The notes under the pieces were generated by a model. The model saw only the letters and a list, made by a program, of their open reading frames with translations. It was not told where the DNA came from and ran no database searches. 64,000 nt of DNA from Elusimicrobiota bacterium (GTDB lineage Bacteria > Elusimicrobiota > Elusimicrobia > UBA1565 > UBA9628): assembly GCA_016234805.1 (NCBI GenBank), contig JACRNU010000030.1:91406-155405 (forward strand). Reading direction: 5' to 3'. The translations under genes were made by a program, and so were the position numbers. Of this stretch, positions 25,289-34,379 are shown one piece after another (within the stretch, counting starts at the first letter, position 1; each line of letters starts with the position of its first letter).

Positions 25289-26205
25289 AGATTTTCCACT
25301 TGCAGGTGCGCCAGGGTCAGGATGGTCCCGGGGTCGGCATTGGAGTGCAGGTGCCGCCGCAGCGCGCCCAGGCCCTGAAGGGCCGGGGCGGCCCGGGTGT
25401 AGCGCACCTCTCCCCGCCGGAGGCGCAGCCGCAGGGACTGCTCGATGCAGAAGATGGAGAGCTCGACCTTGGCGCGCGCAAGATAAAGCTCTCGCGGCAG
25501 TCCTTCGGACGCGTCAAAGGGGTCTGCCACGGCCGCGGGCAGGCCCGCCTCGTGGAGCTCCAGGGCTCTGGAAGCTGAGCCGTCGCAGAGCTCGGAGAGG
25601 TCCCTGGCCTGGCGCTCTTCCAGGCCCCGCTCGATGAGGATGCCTCGGATGACGGCAGGGGAAAGGGGGTTGAAGGGAACGAGGAACGCCCGGGAGCGCA
25701 CCGTGGCCGGGAGGCTCTCCAGCCTGGAGGTGACGAGGATCCAGAGGGTCTTGGGAGGAGGCTCCTCCATGATCTTGAGAAGCGCGCTTGCGCCCGCGAT
25801 GTCCATGGTGTGGGCCGCGGGGATGACCGCGACCTTCCAGCAGCCCATCATGGAGCCGAACTCCATGTCCTTACGCAGGTGCCGCAGGGTGTCCACGCGC
25901 AGGGTCTTCTGCTTGGCCGGGTCCTCTTCGCGCAGGCTGCCCTGATAGTGGGTATCCACGAGCTTGAGGTCCGGGTGCGTCCGCTTGGAGGCCGAGACGC
26001 AGGCCGGGCAGGTCCCGCAGGAGCCGGAAGGGTCCATGGGCCGCTCCGCGCAGAGGAGCGCCTTGGCGAACTCGAGCGCCATCATGGTCTTGCCCACCCC
26101 GTCCGGGCCGTGGAAGACCATGGCCGCCGGGACGCGTCCCTTCTTGAGGAACCTGCCGAGGATGGCCCCTGGCCGCGTCTGCCCCAGGACATCTGAAAAA
26201 GACAT
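25285..26205 (-). CDS. holB: DNA polymerase III delta' subunit
   Basis: Clamp-loader subunit of 306 residues. FHGPDGVGKTMMALEFAKALL is the P-loop, CGTCPACVSASKRTHPD the zinc-binding module, and LLKIMEEPPPKTLWILVTSRLESLPATVRSRA the sensor-1/SRC-like region typical of DnaX/HolB AAA+ proteins. It lies 3 nt after tmk and overlaps metG by 4 nt. Confidence 0.92.
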   Translation of the reverse strand: MSFSDVLGQTRPGAILGRFLKKGRVPAAMVFHGPDGVGKTMMALEFAKALLCAERPMDPSGSCGTCPACVSASKRTHPDLKLVDTHYQGSLREEDPAKQKTLRVDTLRHLRKDMEFGSMMGCWKVAVIPAAHTMDIAGASALLKIMEEPPPKTLWILVTSRLESLPATVRSRAFLVPFNPLSPAVIRGILIERGLEERQARDLSELCDGSASRALELHEAGLPAAVADPFDASEGLPRELYLARAKVELSIFCIEQSLRLRLRRGEVRYTRAAPALQGLGALRRHLHSNADPGTILTLAHLQVENL

Positions 26206-26208
26206 GTG

Positions 26209-26910
26209 TCAGCAGCCCCCAAGTCGCAAGCCTCCCCCACCCGAAGGAGAGCCCTTTAGGGCAGGGGGAGGCGCGCAGTCGTGGAGACCCGTCTTGCTTA
26301 GAAGGGCTTCGACTCTTTTCAGGATCAGCCGTCGCAGGTCCTCAAGCGGCATGCGGCCGTTCACGAGGACCGTCCCGGGCTCGGTGCGGGAGAGACTGCG
26401 ATACGCGTCGCGGACCTTCTTCCTGAAGGCCGAGCCCTCGCGCTCGATGCGGTCCAGCCGACCCCTGGGCCTCGAGCCGAACTCGCTCTCCGGGATGTCG
26501 AGCACCAGTGTCAGGTCCGGGACCAGGCCGAAGGAGGCCACGCGGTTCAAGGTACGGACCACAGGCAGGCCCAGGCCGCGGGCGCAGCCCTGGTAGGCGA
26601 GGCTCGCCATGGCGTAGCGCTCGCTGACGACGATCTGCCCGCGCTTGAGCGCGGGCAAGATAGTCTCGTGGGTGTGTTGCGCCCTTGACGCTTCGTAGAG
26701 GAACAGCTCCGCCAGAGGCACGATGTTCTGCTTGGGGTTGAGAAGGATGCGCCGCACCGCCTCGGCCAGGGAGGTCCCCCCTGGTTCCCGCGTATGGATG
26801 ACGTCCAGGCCTCGTCCGCGCAGGCTGCGGACGAGGAGAGCGGCCTGCGTGGATTTCCCGGATTTATCCGGACCTTCCAGCACGAGGAAGAGGCCTGCCC
26901 GCGGTGGCAT
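26209..26910 (-). CDS. tmk: Thymidylate kinase
   Basis: Phosphorylates dTMP to dTDP. FLVLEGPDKSGKSTQAALL is the P-loop, THTREPGGTSLAE-like IHTREPGGTSLAEAVR the DR/E-P-G-G substrate motif, and VVSERYAMASLAYQG the dTMP-binding DRY-like segment (ERY here). The ATG at 26910 is preferred because it overlaps the preceding pilin stop as TGATG; a start at 26940 would add an unconserved stretch. The last ~20 residues contain ALKGSPSGGGG, encoded by a dispersed 25-bp repeat, and are not part of the normal fold. Confidence 0.93.
   Translation of the reverse strand: MPPRAGLFLVLEGPDKSGKSTQAALLVRSLRGRGLDVIHTREPGGTSLAEAVRRILLNPKQNIVPLAELFLYEASRAQHTHETILPALKRGQIVVSERYAMASLAYQGCARGLGLPVVRTLNRVASFGLVPDLTLVLDIPESEFGSRPRGRLDRIEREGSAFRKKVRDAYRSLSRTEPGTVLVNGRMPLEDLRRLILKRVEALLSKTGLHDCAPPPALKGSPSGGGGLRLGGC
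26231..26271 (-). repeat. In-frame palindromic coding repeat, copy A
   Basis: The 25-bp core (26238-26262) read on the minus strand contains GCCCTAAAGGGC, then TCT, then CCTTCGGG. Complementary arms CCTCCCC/GGGGAGG flank it, so the whole 41 bp can fold. It encodes ALKGSPSG at the C-terminus of Tmk. The core is identical to copies at 44708-44732, 45371-45395 and 50451-50475. Confidence 0.9.
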
Positions 26911-28238
26911 CAGTTCGTGCAGGTCAGCCAGCTCGGCCACTGCCGCTCAGGCAGGTCCTTCCAGGACTCGCGGGTGAGGATCACGCTCGTGGTCTTCATG
27001 TAGTCGCCCGCGTCGTCCCAGTAGTAGAGGTGGAGGGTGTTGGGCGTGACCGTGACCGTGCCTACCACATAGAAGGCCCCGATCATGTCCGCTCCGCCAG
27101 CGCCGCCGATCTGGTTCAAGTTGCCGCCCACGTAGGTGAAGCCCTTGACCATGATGTTGTTGAGGCATTTGTACCTGCCTGCCGCGGACTTGTAGGGTGA
27201 GGTGATGCCCGGGAAGCTCGCTGGAGCGTCAGGGTCGACCGCGGTCGGCGCCCCGCCGCAGGTCATGACCATGTCGCGGTACTGGGCCCATGCGGCCGCG
27301 GTCCTCCCGTACTGCTTCCAAGCCTTGCGGGGCAGCTCCGCGTGCTCGTCTCCGTAGCCCGCGTTGCCGTTGGGAAGGGTCATGTTGCCGGTCACGATGA
27401 GCCTGCCCTGGACGAAGACCTTGCCCTCGATGCACAGGTCCCCCTGGATGTAGTAGGTCTTGTCCGTCTTGCACGAGGTGGCGTCCGAGCAGGTCATGCT
27501 GCAGGCCACGCCGCAGGCAGTGCCTGAGTTCTTGCCCCAGCACTGGTTGCCGACGAAGAGGGTGCCCGAGGAGACCGCGTCGAAGTAGAAGCCGTCCACG
27601 TCGATGCCCGGGTCCGAGGGGATGTCCTGCTCGTAGGAGTGCCAGCCCACGCAGGCCGAGTCGCAGTTGGGCTGGGCGGAGCCGTTGGTGTCGAGGTCGA
27701 TGCTTCCCGCGCTCCAGAACTGGGGGTATTCCCGGGCGTTGACCGTGAGGCTGTTGGGGGAGATGACCGCTCCCCAGTTGACGTCGGTCTGGGAGCCGTC
27801 CAGGACCACCCCGGACTTGCCGTAGACCGCGGTGTCGCCCAGGGGCGAGTTGGTGTAGATGGCCTGGATGGCGCGGGCCTCCTTGCCCGCGGCCTGCTTG
27901 GAGATGGAGATGACCGTGGCCTGGTCCTCGTCCGGGCCGCTGGAGATGCCGATGGCGTAGCAGCCGCCGGTCATGTCCGTGTAGACCTGGTTGAAGTTGT
28001 AGCCCGCGGGGATGGTCCCGGCCATGGCCGCGGCCCAGGTCGTGGTGCTCTCGGAGACCTTGCGGTAGCCGCGGTCGATGCCTCCCTCGGCGAGCTGGAA
28101 GGCGGCCATGTTCTGGGTCTGCTTGACCGACCACTTCGCCTCGTTCTGGGTATAGAGGACCATGACCGGCACGATCACGGCCAGGACCAGCATGAGGAGG
28201 ATGACGCCCACCAGGACCTGCCCACGCCCGCTCTTCAT
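26910..28238 (-). CDS. PilX-like pilus assembly protein with Cys-rich exported domain
   Basis: A 442-residue protein. The N-terminal hydrophobic stretch QVLVGVILLMLVLAVIVPVMV resembles the single transmembrane helix of PilX/minor-pilin proteins, followed by AAFQLAEGGIDRGYRKV, the helix that often follows. The rest is a Gly/Thr/Tyr-rich exported domain with several Cys (CDSACVGW, CWGKNSGTACGVACSMTCSDATSC) able to form disulfides. Bactofilin-like IEGKVFVQGRLIVTGNMTL occurs in the middle. Third of three prepilin-like genes in a row, overlapping the gene before by 1 nt. Confidence 0.7.
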   Translation of the reverse strand: MKSGRGQVLVGVILLMLVLAVIVPVMVLYTQNEAKWSVKQTQNMAAFQLAEGGIDRGYRKVSESTTTWAAAMAGTIPAGYNFNQVYTDMTGGCYAIGISSGPDEDQATVISISKQAAGKEARAIQAIYTNSPLGDTAVYGKSGVVLDGSQTDVNWGAVISPNSLTVNAREYPQFWSAGSIDLDTNGSAQPNCDSACVGWHSYEQDIPSDPGIDVDGFYFDAVSSGTLFVGNQCWGKNSGTACGVACSMTCSDATSCKTDKTYYIQGDLCIEGKVFVQGRLIVTGNMTLPNGNAGYGDEHAELPRKAWKQYGRTAAAWAQYRDMVMTCGGAPTAVDPDAPASFPGITSPYKSAAGRYKCLNNIMVKGFTYVGGNLNQIGGAGGADMIGAFYVVGTVTVTPNTLHLYYWDDAGDYMKTTSVILTRESWKDLPERQWPSWLTCTN

Positions 28239-28747
28239 CAGTTCATGATCCTCACTTTCTGGATGGAGAGCTGCAGGGCTTTCCTGCGCTGCAGGTAGGT
28301 CGGGGCATGCATCGTGACCGCGACCGAGATGATGCTCGGGTCGTAGGTCGCGGGATAGGAGAAGGAGAGATAGGCCAGCCGGTTCGAGAGCGTGGTCGTG
28401 ACCACGGTGGCGCTCGACAGGATCATCTTGAGGTTCTGGCCGCTCTGGTAGAAGGTCACGGTGCCGCCCTTTTCCGGGGTGAAGCTGATGCGCGAGTAGG
28501 GAGGGTCGGTGACGGAGTACTGGTCGATGGTGACCGAGGACGCCTTGGCTTGGCGCAGGTAGCGGTTGACGGTCTCCAGGCAGATGCGCACGTCCCGCTC
28601 GATCTCGTTGCGGGCCGTGGTGAGCCTCCAGAAGTTCGTCATCTGCAGCATGATGGGCGCGGCCACGGACGCGAGGATGCAGACGATGCCCACGGTCATG
28701 AGGGCTTCGGTGAGGGTGAAGCCCCGATTGCGGAGGCGTCTTCTCAT
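28238..28747 (-). CDS. Prepilin-like protein with type IV N-methylation motif
   Basis: A 169-residue protein with a classic prepilin N-terminus, RNRGFTLTEALMTVGIVCIL, where prepilin peptidase would cut after Gly and methylate Phe; Glu5 of the mature protein is present. The remaining domain is beta-rich and resembles PilW/GspJ-type minor pilins. The start at 28747 overlaps the giant pilin stop by 4 nt (ATGA). Confidence 0.85.
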   Translation of the reverse strand: MRRRLRNRGFTLTEALMTVGIVCILASVAAPIMLQMTNFWRLTTARNEIERDVRICLETVNRYLRQAKASSVTIDQYSVTDPPYSRISFTPEKGGTVTFYQSGQNLKMILSSATVVTTTLSNRLAYLSFSYPATYDPSIISVAVTMHAPTYLQRRKALQLSIQKVRIMN

Positions 28748-31503
28748 GGCCAAGTCCCCGAGAAGTCGATGTTGGCGGTGGTCGCGCCCGCGGTCACGGA
28801 CACCTGGGCGGGCGTCTTGTCCTTGCGCTGGAAGGAGAGGGAGCCCGAGTAGGGGTCCGCGAGCGGATAGTAGGCCGCCATGTAGTAGGAGCCGGCCGTG
28901 ACCTCCAGGTTGTAGGTGCCGTCCGATTGGCTCGACACCGAGAAGATCGGGTCGGCCAGGCCGGGCGCGGTCACGCCGGAGATGGCGGGCGGAGGATCGC
29001 TGATGGTCCCCTTGCTGGCCAGCAGGAGCACTCCGGTCGTGATGACGCAGTTCGCGTTGGTCGAGCACAGGGCGTCGGACTTGACCGAGCCCGTGATCCT
29101 GCCCATGCCGCCGCTGACCGTGACCGTGCCCACGAACACGTTGCTGCCCGTGGAGGCGAGGGACGCGGTCATGGGAGACGGGGAGCTGGTGTAGGCCTGG
29201 CCGGAGGCCAGGACAGGCGTGACCGTGTAGGTGAAGGCCGAGGTCGAGGCTCTGATGTAGAAATAACCCGAGGGGTCGGAGTAGCTCTCGTAAGCGGCGC
29301 CGGTCCGGACCGCCTTGGCCACCACGTTGGGCAGGGCCCCGGTGCCTGTGGTGACGTACCCCATGATGACTCCGGACTGGGCCAGGTGGAAGGCCGGGAT
29401 GGTCTGAACCTCCCCGATGCTGAGGGTGGTGGATTGGGAGTCCGGGGAGTAGCTCGCGTTGTCCGTGCTGTAGTTGGCCGTGACCGTGACCGTGCCGCTG
29501 GTGGTGTTCAGGAGGTAGAACCCGTTGGAGTTCGTGCGGCCCGTGACCCCTGATGCCCAGACCAGCAAGTCGTTGAGGGGTGTCCAATAGGCGGTGTCGG
29601 CTCCGTAGACATAGCCCTGGACGAAGCCGCCCGTGGAGGCTGATGTGAGCCGGGTATTGTAGTAGCCGGATGCGGTCCAGGAGGACACGGTGCTGGCGTC
29701 CGGGATGTAGTAGGTCGCGCCCTGGGTGATGGCCACGGTGCCGATCTGGAGCATGTAGGCTCCGGAGGAGACGGTGATGGTCCAGGTCCCGGTGGTCACC
29801 CCTTCGATGAAGATGTCGGCGCGTTCGTTTCCGGTGTCAGGGCTCACGGGATACGCCTGGGAGGCCAGGGAGTAGCCGTCCGGCGCCGCGGCAATGGCGC
29901 CGTGGGCAGGCTTGCCCGCCACCGGCCTCTTCCAGTCATAGGCGTTCGGGTAGACGGTGGTCCCGTCCGAGGCGTTGGCGTAGACCGGGAGGCTGTAGTC
30001 GTCGAGCATGGCCACCATGTAGCGGAAGTTCGAGGCATTGTTGTCCGTGTCGTACGCCGGGCCGTAGGCGGCCTTATAGTCGTTCGGCTCGGTCATGCGC
30101 ACGATGGCGTCCCCGTCCTTCAGGCCATCGGCGTATGTCGGTTGGCAACCAACGGTCCTTTCCGTCAATGCCTCAGGGGCCGTCAGGCCGCCTGTCCTCC
30201 AGGCCACCCGATCCACGTAGACGCCGTTGTATTTGATGCCGATCCCGCCGGGCTGGGCGGTCTGACACCAAGCGCATTGAGCGGGCGGAATATCGACGTA
30301 TTCCTTGATGACGTTCCTGTAATCGTAGGTCCAGTTGTCGAACCCGTTCGCGATGAATTGGGCGTTGGTCCCGTACACCGCGTCTGCTGTCCGTGTGGAG
30401 CCATGGATGCTGATGGGCGTGGTGCTCGCGATCAGGAAGTAATGGTTGGGGCGGAGCGTATTGTTGGTGAAGGCCAGCGGGATTGTTTTGGGGACCGACC
30501 AGTCCTGGTTTCCGTAGAGGATCTGGAAGTTCGTGGAGTCCAGGGTCCAGGTGAAGGTCGTGGGGTTGTAGAGCTCGACGTACTCGACATCCCTTTCGTT
30601 GAGGGGGAGGGGAGCGGCAAGGGTTGCTACATCGTGCAGTGTGCGGTAGCCGGCATCGTCGCTGCCCGGGTCGTCGATGTAGGCTCCGGTGCCGGCCACG
30701 ACCTGGCTGATGACGATGCTCGTGGACATCCACACCGAGGTCTTGAACGCGCCTGTGGCGATCGCCACCATGGCATTGCCTGCTGTGAAGTCCGCGGTGC
30801 CGAAGCCCCCGCGGGGAGCCGAGATGTTCGTCCTAATCTGCTGGTAATAGCCGGTGGAGGAGGCGATGACGGAATAGGTGCCCCTGGACACGGTGAAGGT
30901 GTAGGCGCCGGCGGAGTCGCTGACCGCGGTCCAGTTCGGGTTGCCCACGACCTCGACCACGGCCCCGGTGAGGGCGCCTCCCACGGCTTTGTTGACCGTG
31001 CCGCGGATGCCTGAGTCCATGCCCGTGGCCGCGGGGTTGGCCAGCAGGTTCTTGATGGTCAGCATCTTGTTGTTGTGGCCGTCCTCCCACATGAGGTAGA
31101 CCGTGATCTGCTTCAAGCCCGTGTCCACGGAGGCGTAGGAGACGGTGGTGATCTGAGTGCCCGCCATCTCGGCATAGGCCACGTGGGTCGCGCGGGTGAA
31201 CACTGGGTAGCCCCACATGCTGACCGTCTCGGGGACGTAGGTGACGTCGTCGTATTCGACGCCGTGCGTGGAGTTGACGGCCGTGTGCGTGGTGACGAGC
31301 ATCTGGAAGTAGGAGTAGTTCTTCATCACCTCCATCTTCTCCTGGATGAGGTTGTTGGCCAGGGTCCGGGTGCGGGAGGTGTGGATGGCTTTGGTGATGT
31401 AGCTGAAGCTGCTCATGCCCGCGATGGCGATGACGGTCATGATGGTCATGGCCACGACCAGCTCGACCAGGCTGACGCCGCGGGATGACTGTAATCGTTT
31501 CAT
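28744..31503 (-). CDS. Giant prepilin-like protein with lamin-tail-like and carboxypeptidase-regulatory-like domains
   Basis: A 919-residue protein. SSRGVSLVELVVAMTIMTVIA is a type IV prepilin signal (cleavage after Gly, Glu5 present). Around residues 170-235 lies a carboxypeptidase-regulatory-like beta-sandwich (GTVNKAVGGALTGAVVEVVG). Around 265-470 a segment reads like a lamin-tail domain: IVISQVVAGTG, VEYVELYNPTTFTWTLD, LRPNHYFLIAST. More regulatory-like repeats follow (GFVQGYVYGAD, GVIMGYVTTGTGALPNVV, GRITGSVKSDA). Ordinary pilins are 120-200 residues, so this is probably a pilus-tip or surface adhesin. ATG 31503 is chosen since it gives the short leader usual for prepilins. Confidence 0.75.
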   Translation of the reverse strand: MKRLQSSRGVSLVELVVAMTIMTVIAIAGMSSFSYITKAIHTSRTRTLANNLIQEKMEVMKNYSYFQMLVTTHTAVNSTHGVEYDDVTYVPETVSMWGYPVFTRATHVAYAEMAGTQITTVSYASVDTGLKQITVYLMWEDGHNNKMLTIKNLLANPAATGMDSGIRGTVNKAVGGALTGAVVEVVGNPNWTAVSDSAGAYTFTVSRGTYSVIASSTGYYQQIRTNISAPRGGFGTADFTAGNAMVAIATGAFKTSVWMSTSIVISQVVAGTGAYIDDPGSDDAGYRTLHDVATLAAPLPLNERDVEYVELYNPTTFTWTLDSTNFQILYGNQDWSVPKTIPLAFTNNTLRPNHYFLIASTTPISIHGSTRTADAVYGTNAQFIANGFDNWTYDYRNVIKEYVDIPPAQCAWCQTAQPGGIGIKYNGVYVDRVAWRTGGLTAPEALTERTVGCQPTYADGLKDGDAIVRMTEPNDYKAAYGPAYDTDNNASNFRYMVAMLDDYSLPVYANASDGTTVYPNAYDWKRPVAGKPAHGAIAAAPDGYSLASQAYPVSPDTGNERADIFIEGVTTGTWTITVSSGAYMLQIGTVAITQGATYYIPDASTVSSWTASGYYNTRLTSASTGGFVQGYVYGADTAYWTPLNDLLVWASGVTGRTNSNGFYLLNTTSGTVTVTANYSTDNASYSPDSQSTTLSIGEVQTIPAFHLAQSGVIMGYVTTGTGALPNVVAKAVRTGAAYESYSDPSGYFYIRASTSAFTYTVTPVLASGQAYTSSPSPMTASLASTGSNVFVGTVTVSGGMGRITGSVKSDALCSTNANCVITTGVLLLASKGTISDPPPAISGVTAPGLADPIFSVSSQSDGTYNLEVTAGSYYMAAYYPLADPYSGSLSFQRKDKTPAQVSVTAGATTANIDFSGTWP

Positions 31504-31526
31504 TAATAGGGATTCCAGCACTATGA

Positions 31527-31555
31527 AGTATAGGTGGTTTTTTCCTCCAAATCAA
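31527..31555 (-). promoter_or_regulatory. Sigma70-type promoter of the prepilin-tmk-holB-metG operon
   Basis: On the minus strand TTGATT (31555-31550) and TATACT (31532-31527) are separated by exactly 17 bp, placing transcription start near 31520, about 17 nt before the pilin ATG. A perfect palindrome GTGACGCCAGTCAC lies ~25 bp upstream (31580-31593) and could be a regulator site. Confidence 0.65.
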
Positions 31556-31702
31556 GCGAGGGGGCGGTGTGACAAAAGTCCGTGACGCCAGTCACATTGT
31601 CAGTGCGTGTCAGTGAGCCCCTGGCGCCGCGGTCCGCCCTTGGCGCCTGAGCGACTCCTTGAACGCTCAGGCACCAGGGGAGAGGAGGACGACCTGCCCC
31701 TG

Positions 31703-31754
31703 GCCCATCCGACCCCCTTCCGGGGCTTGTCACGAAGAGGGGGATCGGATGGGC
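31703..31754. terminator. Strong hairpin downstream of nrdJ (possible terminator)
   Basis: GCCCATCCGA (31703-31712) pairs perfectly with TCGGATGGGC (31745-31754), extended inward by CCCCC/GGGGG with one bulged A. It starts 10 bp after the nrdJ stop on the minus strand and also precedes the pilin operon. There is no T-run, so it may be a transcript-end stabiliser or a factor-dependent terminator. The remaining ~240-bp intergenic stretch holds the pilin promoter and no gene. Confidence 0.5.
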
Positions 31755-31763
31755 GCTATCGGG

Positions 31764-34316
31764 TCAGGAGCACTCGGAGAAGCCGCAGTCGTGGCAGGTC
31801 GGGCCCGAGCAGCCCGACTCGTAGGACACGTTGGAGGAGTAGCACTTGGGGCAGTACTCCGCCTTGGGGAGCGCGATGACGTCGAGCTTGGCCTTCTCGG
31901 TCTCGGTCTCGCCCTCGTTGATCCACCCGGTCTTCTTGAGGTGCTGTCTCAGGGCGAGCGAGATGGCGTGCGGGATGGAGTTGACCTTGTTGTCGCCGAG
32001 GCCGATGGGCCGGTCGCCTTTGACCGAGTTCAGGTGCTTGAGGATCTTGATGGGGTCGCCGCCCTCGGCCAGGTACTTGGAGAGCAGGATGCCGACCAGC
32101 GAGGTCAGGCCCGAGATCTCGGTGCCCAGCGGGGGGATGTTGGTGAAGACCTGGTAGGGCCCGCGCTCGTCGTAGTTGATGTGCAGGTGGAGCGGGCCGT
32201 AGCCGGTCTTGACCTGATAGTACTCCGAGGACACGCCGAAGGCCGTGGACGGGTCGCGGCGCTTGGTTTTGGCCGGGCTCGGGGCGAGGTTCAAGACCTG
32301 CTGGGCCTTGGACCCGTCCCGGTAGATGGTGATGCCCTTGCACCCGAGCTCGTAGGCCAGCAGGAGCGCGCCCCGGACGTCTTCGATGGTGGCGGAGTTC
32401 GGGAGGTTGATGGTCTTCGATACCCCGTTGTCCGTGTGCCGCTGGAAGGCGGCCTGGATCTGGACGTGGAAGTCCACGGACACGTCGTGAGCCGTGGCGA
32501 AGAGCTTCTGCACGGCCTCTGGGATCTCCGGGATGCCGCGCACCGACTTGTGGTTGTCGTTGATGCGGCTCCAGAGCCCGGTCTCGGTGAGGCCGAAGAA
32601 GTTGTTCTTCTCCGCCACTGCGCGGAAGAGCGGATTGACCTCGAAGAAGACGTCCGCGGGCTTGGGGGCCTCGCCCTTCTTGATGGCCTCGAGGGCCTTG
32701 GCGTTGTAGCGCGTGTAGGCCACGGCGAAGAAGGGCTCGATGCCGCTGCCCTGCAGCCCGGCCGCGATGGCGATGGTGCCGGTCGGGGCGATGGTCGTGC
32801 GCGCGCAGTGCCGGGGCGCGCGGGTCTCGCCGCGGTAGTAGACGCCGGCCGGGTCGAAGATGGAGTTCTTCCAGTTCGGGAACACGCCGCGCTCGCGGGC
32901 GAGGCCCTCGGACGCGGAGAGGGCGTTGTCGTTGATGAACCGCATGGCCTTGGTCGCGGTCTCGAGGGAGGCTGCGGAGTCATAAGGGATGCCGAGCTTG
33001 ACCAGGGCTTCCGCGAAGCCCATGACGCCCAGGCCGATGCGGCGGTTGCCCTTGGCCATCTTCTCGATCTCGGGCAGCGGGTAGTTGTTGATGTCGATGA
33101 CGTCGTCGAGGAACCGGACCGCCAAGCGGACCGTCTCGCCGAGGCGCTTGTAGTTGAAGATCCCCTCGCCGGGTTTCCCCTCCACGAAGTTCGAGAGGTT
33201 GATGGACCCGAGATTGCACGGCTCCCACGGCAGCAGGGGCTGTTCGCCGCAGGGGTTGGTGGACTCGATGGGCCCGAGCGCCGGCGTGGGGTTCGACCCG
33301 GAGTTGTTGATGCGGTCGAGGACCACGAAGCCCGGGTCGCCGGACTTCCAGGAGTACTCGACCATCATGTCGAAGATCTCCTTGGCGCGCGCCTTGCCCG
33401 CGACCTCCTTGGTGCGCGGGTTGACGAGGTCGTACTCGGCGTCCGCGAGGACAGCCTTCATGAACTTCTCGTCGATGCTCACCGAGACGTTGAAGTTCTC
33501 CATGGTCGAGGACTGCGACTTCATGACGATGAACTCTCTGATCTCGGGGTGGGTGTAGTGCAGGATGCCCATGTTCGCGCCGCGGCGCGTCCCGCCCTGC
33601 TTGACCACGTCCGTCATCTTGTCGAAGATCTGCATGAAGGAGATGGCGCCGCTGGCCACCCCCTGGGTCTTCTTGACGATGTCGCCCTTGGGCCGCAGCT
33701 TGCTGAAGGAGAAGCCCGTCCCGCCGCCGGATTTCTGGATGAGCGACTGCGCGGCCAGCGACTTCGTGATGCCCTCCATGGAGTCCGGCACGGGCAGGAC
33801 GTAGCACGCGGAGAGCTGCTGGAGCTCGCGGCCCGCGTTCATGAGGGTGGGGGAGTTCGGGAGGAAGTCCCACTTCGAGATGGCCTCGTAGTAGCGGGCG
33901 CTCCAGGAGTCCACGAGCTTGCGCGCTTCCGGGTGAGAGGAGCAGGCCGCCTCGAGGTTCTTGACGAGCTTGGCGAAATTGTCGTCCCGCTGGCGGGATT
34001 CGGCGAGGCCCTCGTGGAAGAGGTGGGCGCGGCCGGCCTTCGGGCCGGCGCCGCCGTTGGGAATCAGATGGTGATTGACGCCGCTGAACACGCCCCACTT
34101 CTCGGCGTCGGGGTGGTGGAAGAGCTCCGCAAGCGCGACGTTGTGCGTGACGCCGTCGAGCCACTCCTCTGGGGTGGACGCGTCGCGCAGGTACTTGTCG
34201 CGGATGACCTTGCCCTGGTTCTCCGTCAGGCGCATCTTGGGGAGGGTGCGGCGGGTGTTCTCCGGCTCTTGCTTGTTCTTCAAACTCTCGAACTCCTTGG
34301 CGCTTCTGATTCTCAC
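31764..34316 (-). CDS. nrdJ: Adenosylcobalamin-dependent (class II) ribonucleotide reductase
   Basis: Reduces ribonucleotides to deoxyribonucleotides without oxygen. The 850-residue protein shows the large-subunit core: FLPNSPTLMNAGRELQQLSACYVLP, KSGGGTGFSFSKLRP, GGTRRGANMGIL, ESTNPCGEQPLLPWEPCNLGSINL with the active-site Cys region, and IAPTGTIAIAAG. The C-terminus has two Cys pairs (CPKC, CHDCGFSEC) of the redox/zinc tail usual in vitamin B12-dependent NrdJ. The GTG at 34316 is preferred, because GGAGGG lies 9 nt upstream, over a start 42 bp earlier. No small subunit gene is present, as expected for class II. Confidence 0.95.
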   Translation of the reverse strand: MRIRSAKEFESLKNKQEPENTRRTLPKMRLTENQGKVIRDKYLRDASTPEEWLDGVTHNVALAELFHHPDAEKWGVFSGVNHHLIPNGGAGPKAGRAHLFHEGLAESRQRDDNFAKLVKNLEAACSSHPEARKLVDSWSARYYEAISKWDFLPNSPTLMNAGRELQQLSACYVLPVPDSMEGITKSLAAQSLIQKSGGGTGFSFSKLRPKGDIVKKTQGVASGAISFMQIFDKMTDVVKQGGTRRGANMGILHYTHPEIREFIVMKSQSSTMENFNVSVSIDEKFMKAVLADAEYDLVNPRTKEVAGKARAKEIFDMMVEYSWKSGDPGFVVLDRINNSGSNPTPALGPIESTNPCGEQPLLPWEPCNLGSINLSNFVEGKPGEGIFNYKRLGETVRLAVRFLDDVIDINNYPLPEIEKMAKGNRRIGLGVMGFAEALVKLGIPYDSAASLETATKAMRFINDNALSASEGLARERGVFPNWKNSIFDPAGVYYRGETRAPRHCARTTIAPTGTIAIAAGLQGSGIEPFFAVAYTRYNAKALEAIKKGEAPKPADVFFEVNPLFRAVAEKNNFFGLTETGLWSRINDNHKSVRGIPEIPEAVQKLFATAHDVSVDFHVQIQAAFQRHTDNGVSKTINLPNSATIEDVRGALLLAYELGCKGITIYRDGSKAQQVLNLAPSPAKTKRRDPSTAFGVSSEYYQVKTGYGPLHLHINYDERGPYQVFTNIPPLGTEISGLTSLVGILLSKYLAEGGDPIKILKHLNSVKGDRPIGLGDNKVNSIPHAISLALRQHLKKTGWINEGETETEKAKLDVIALPKAEYCPKCYSSNVSYESGCSGPTCHDCGFSECS

Positions 34317-34351
34317 TGGTTGTGTCCCTCCGGCTGAAAGTGTAAGAGAGT

Positions 34352-34379
34352 TTAACACAGGCCGGGCTCAGGCTGTCAA
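34352..34379 (-). promoter_or_regulatory. Sigma70-type promoter of nrdJ
   Basis: A perfect -35 TTGACA (34379-34374) and TGTTAA (34357-34352) with 16-bp spacing on the minus strand, upstream of the nrdJ ribosome-binding site. No cobalamin-riboswitch-like leader fits in the short space to the start codon. Confidence 0.6.

Noticed and set aside
31580-31593. The palindrome GTGACGCCAGTCAC as a defined operator
   Set aside because: It is perfect and well placed upstream of the pilin promoter, but a single 14-bp palindrome without a second copy or a cognate regulator is not enough to list as a feature.
31521-31763. A small gene in the gap between the pilin operon and nrdJ
   Set aside because: Open frames there have no ribosome-binding site and encode low-complexity products; the gap is accounted for by a promoter and a strong hairpin.
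31659-34337. An 892-codon open frame opposite nrdJ
   Set aside because: Its product is a Gly/Val/Asp/Arg-rich shadow of the nrdJ codons; nrdJ has full family motifs and a ribosome-binding site.
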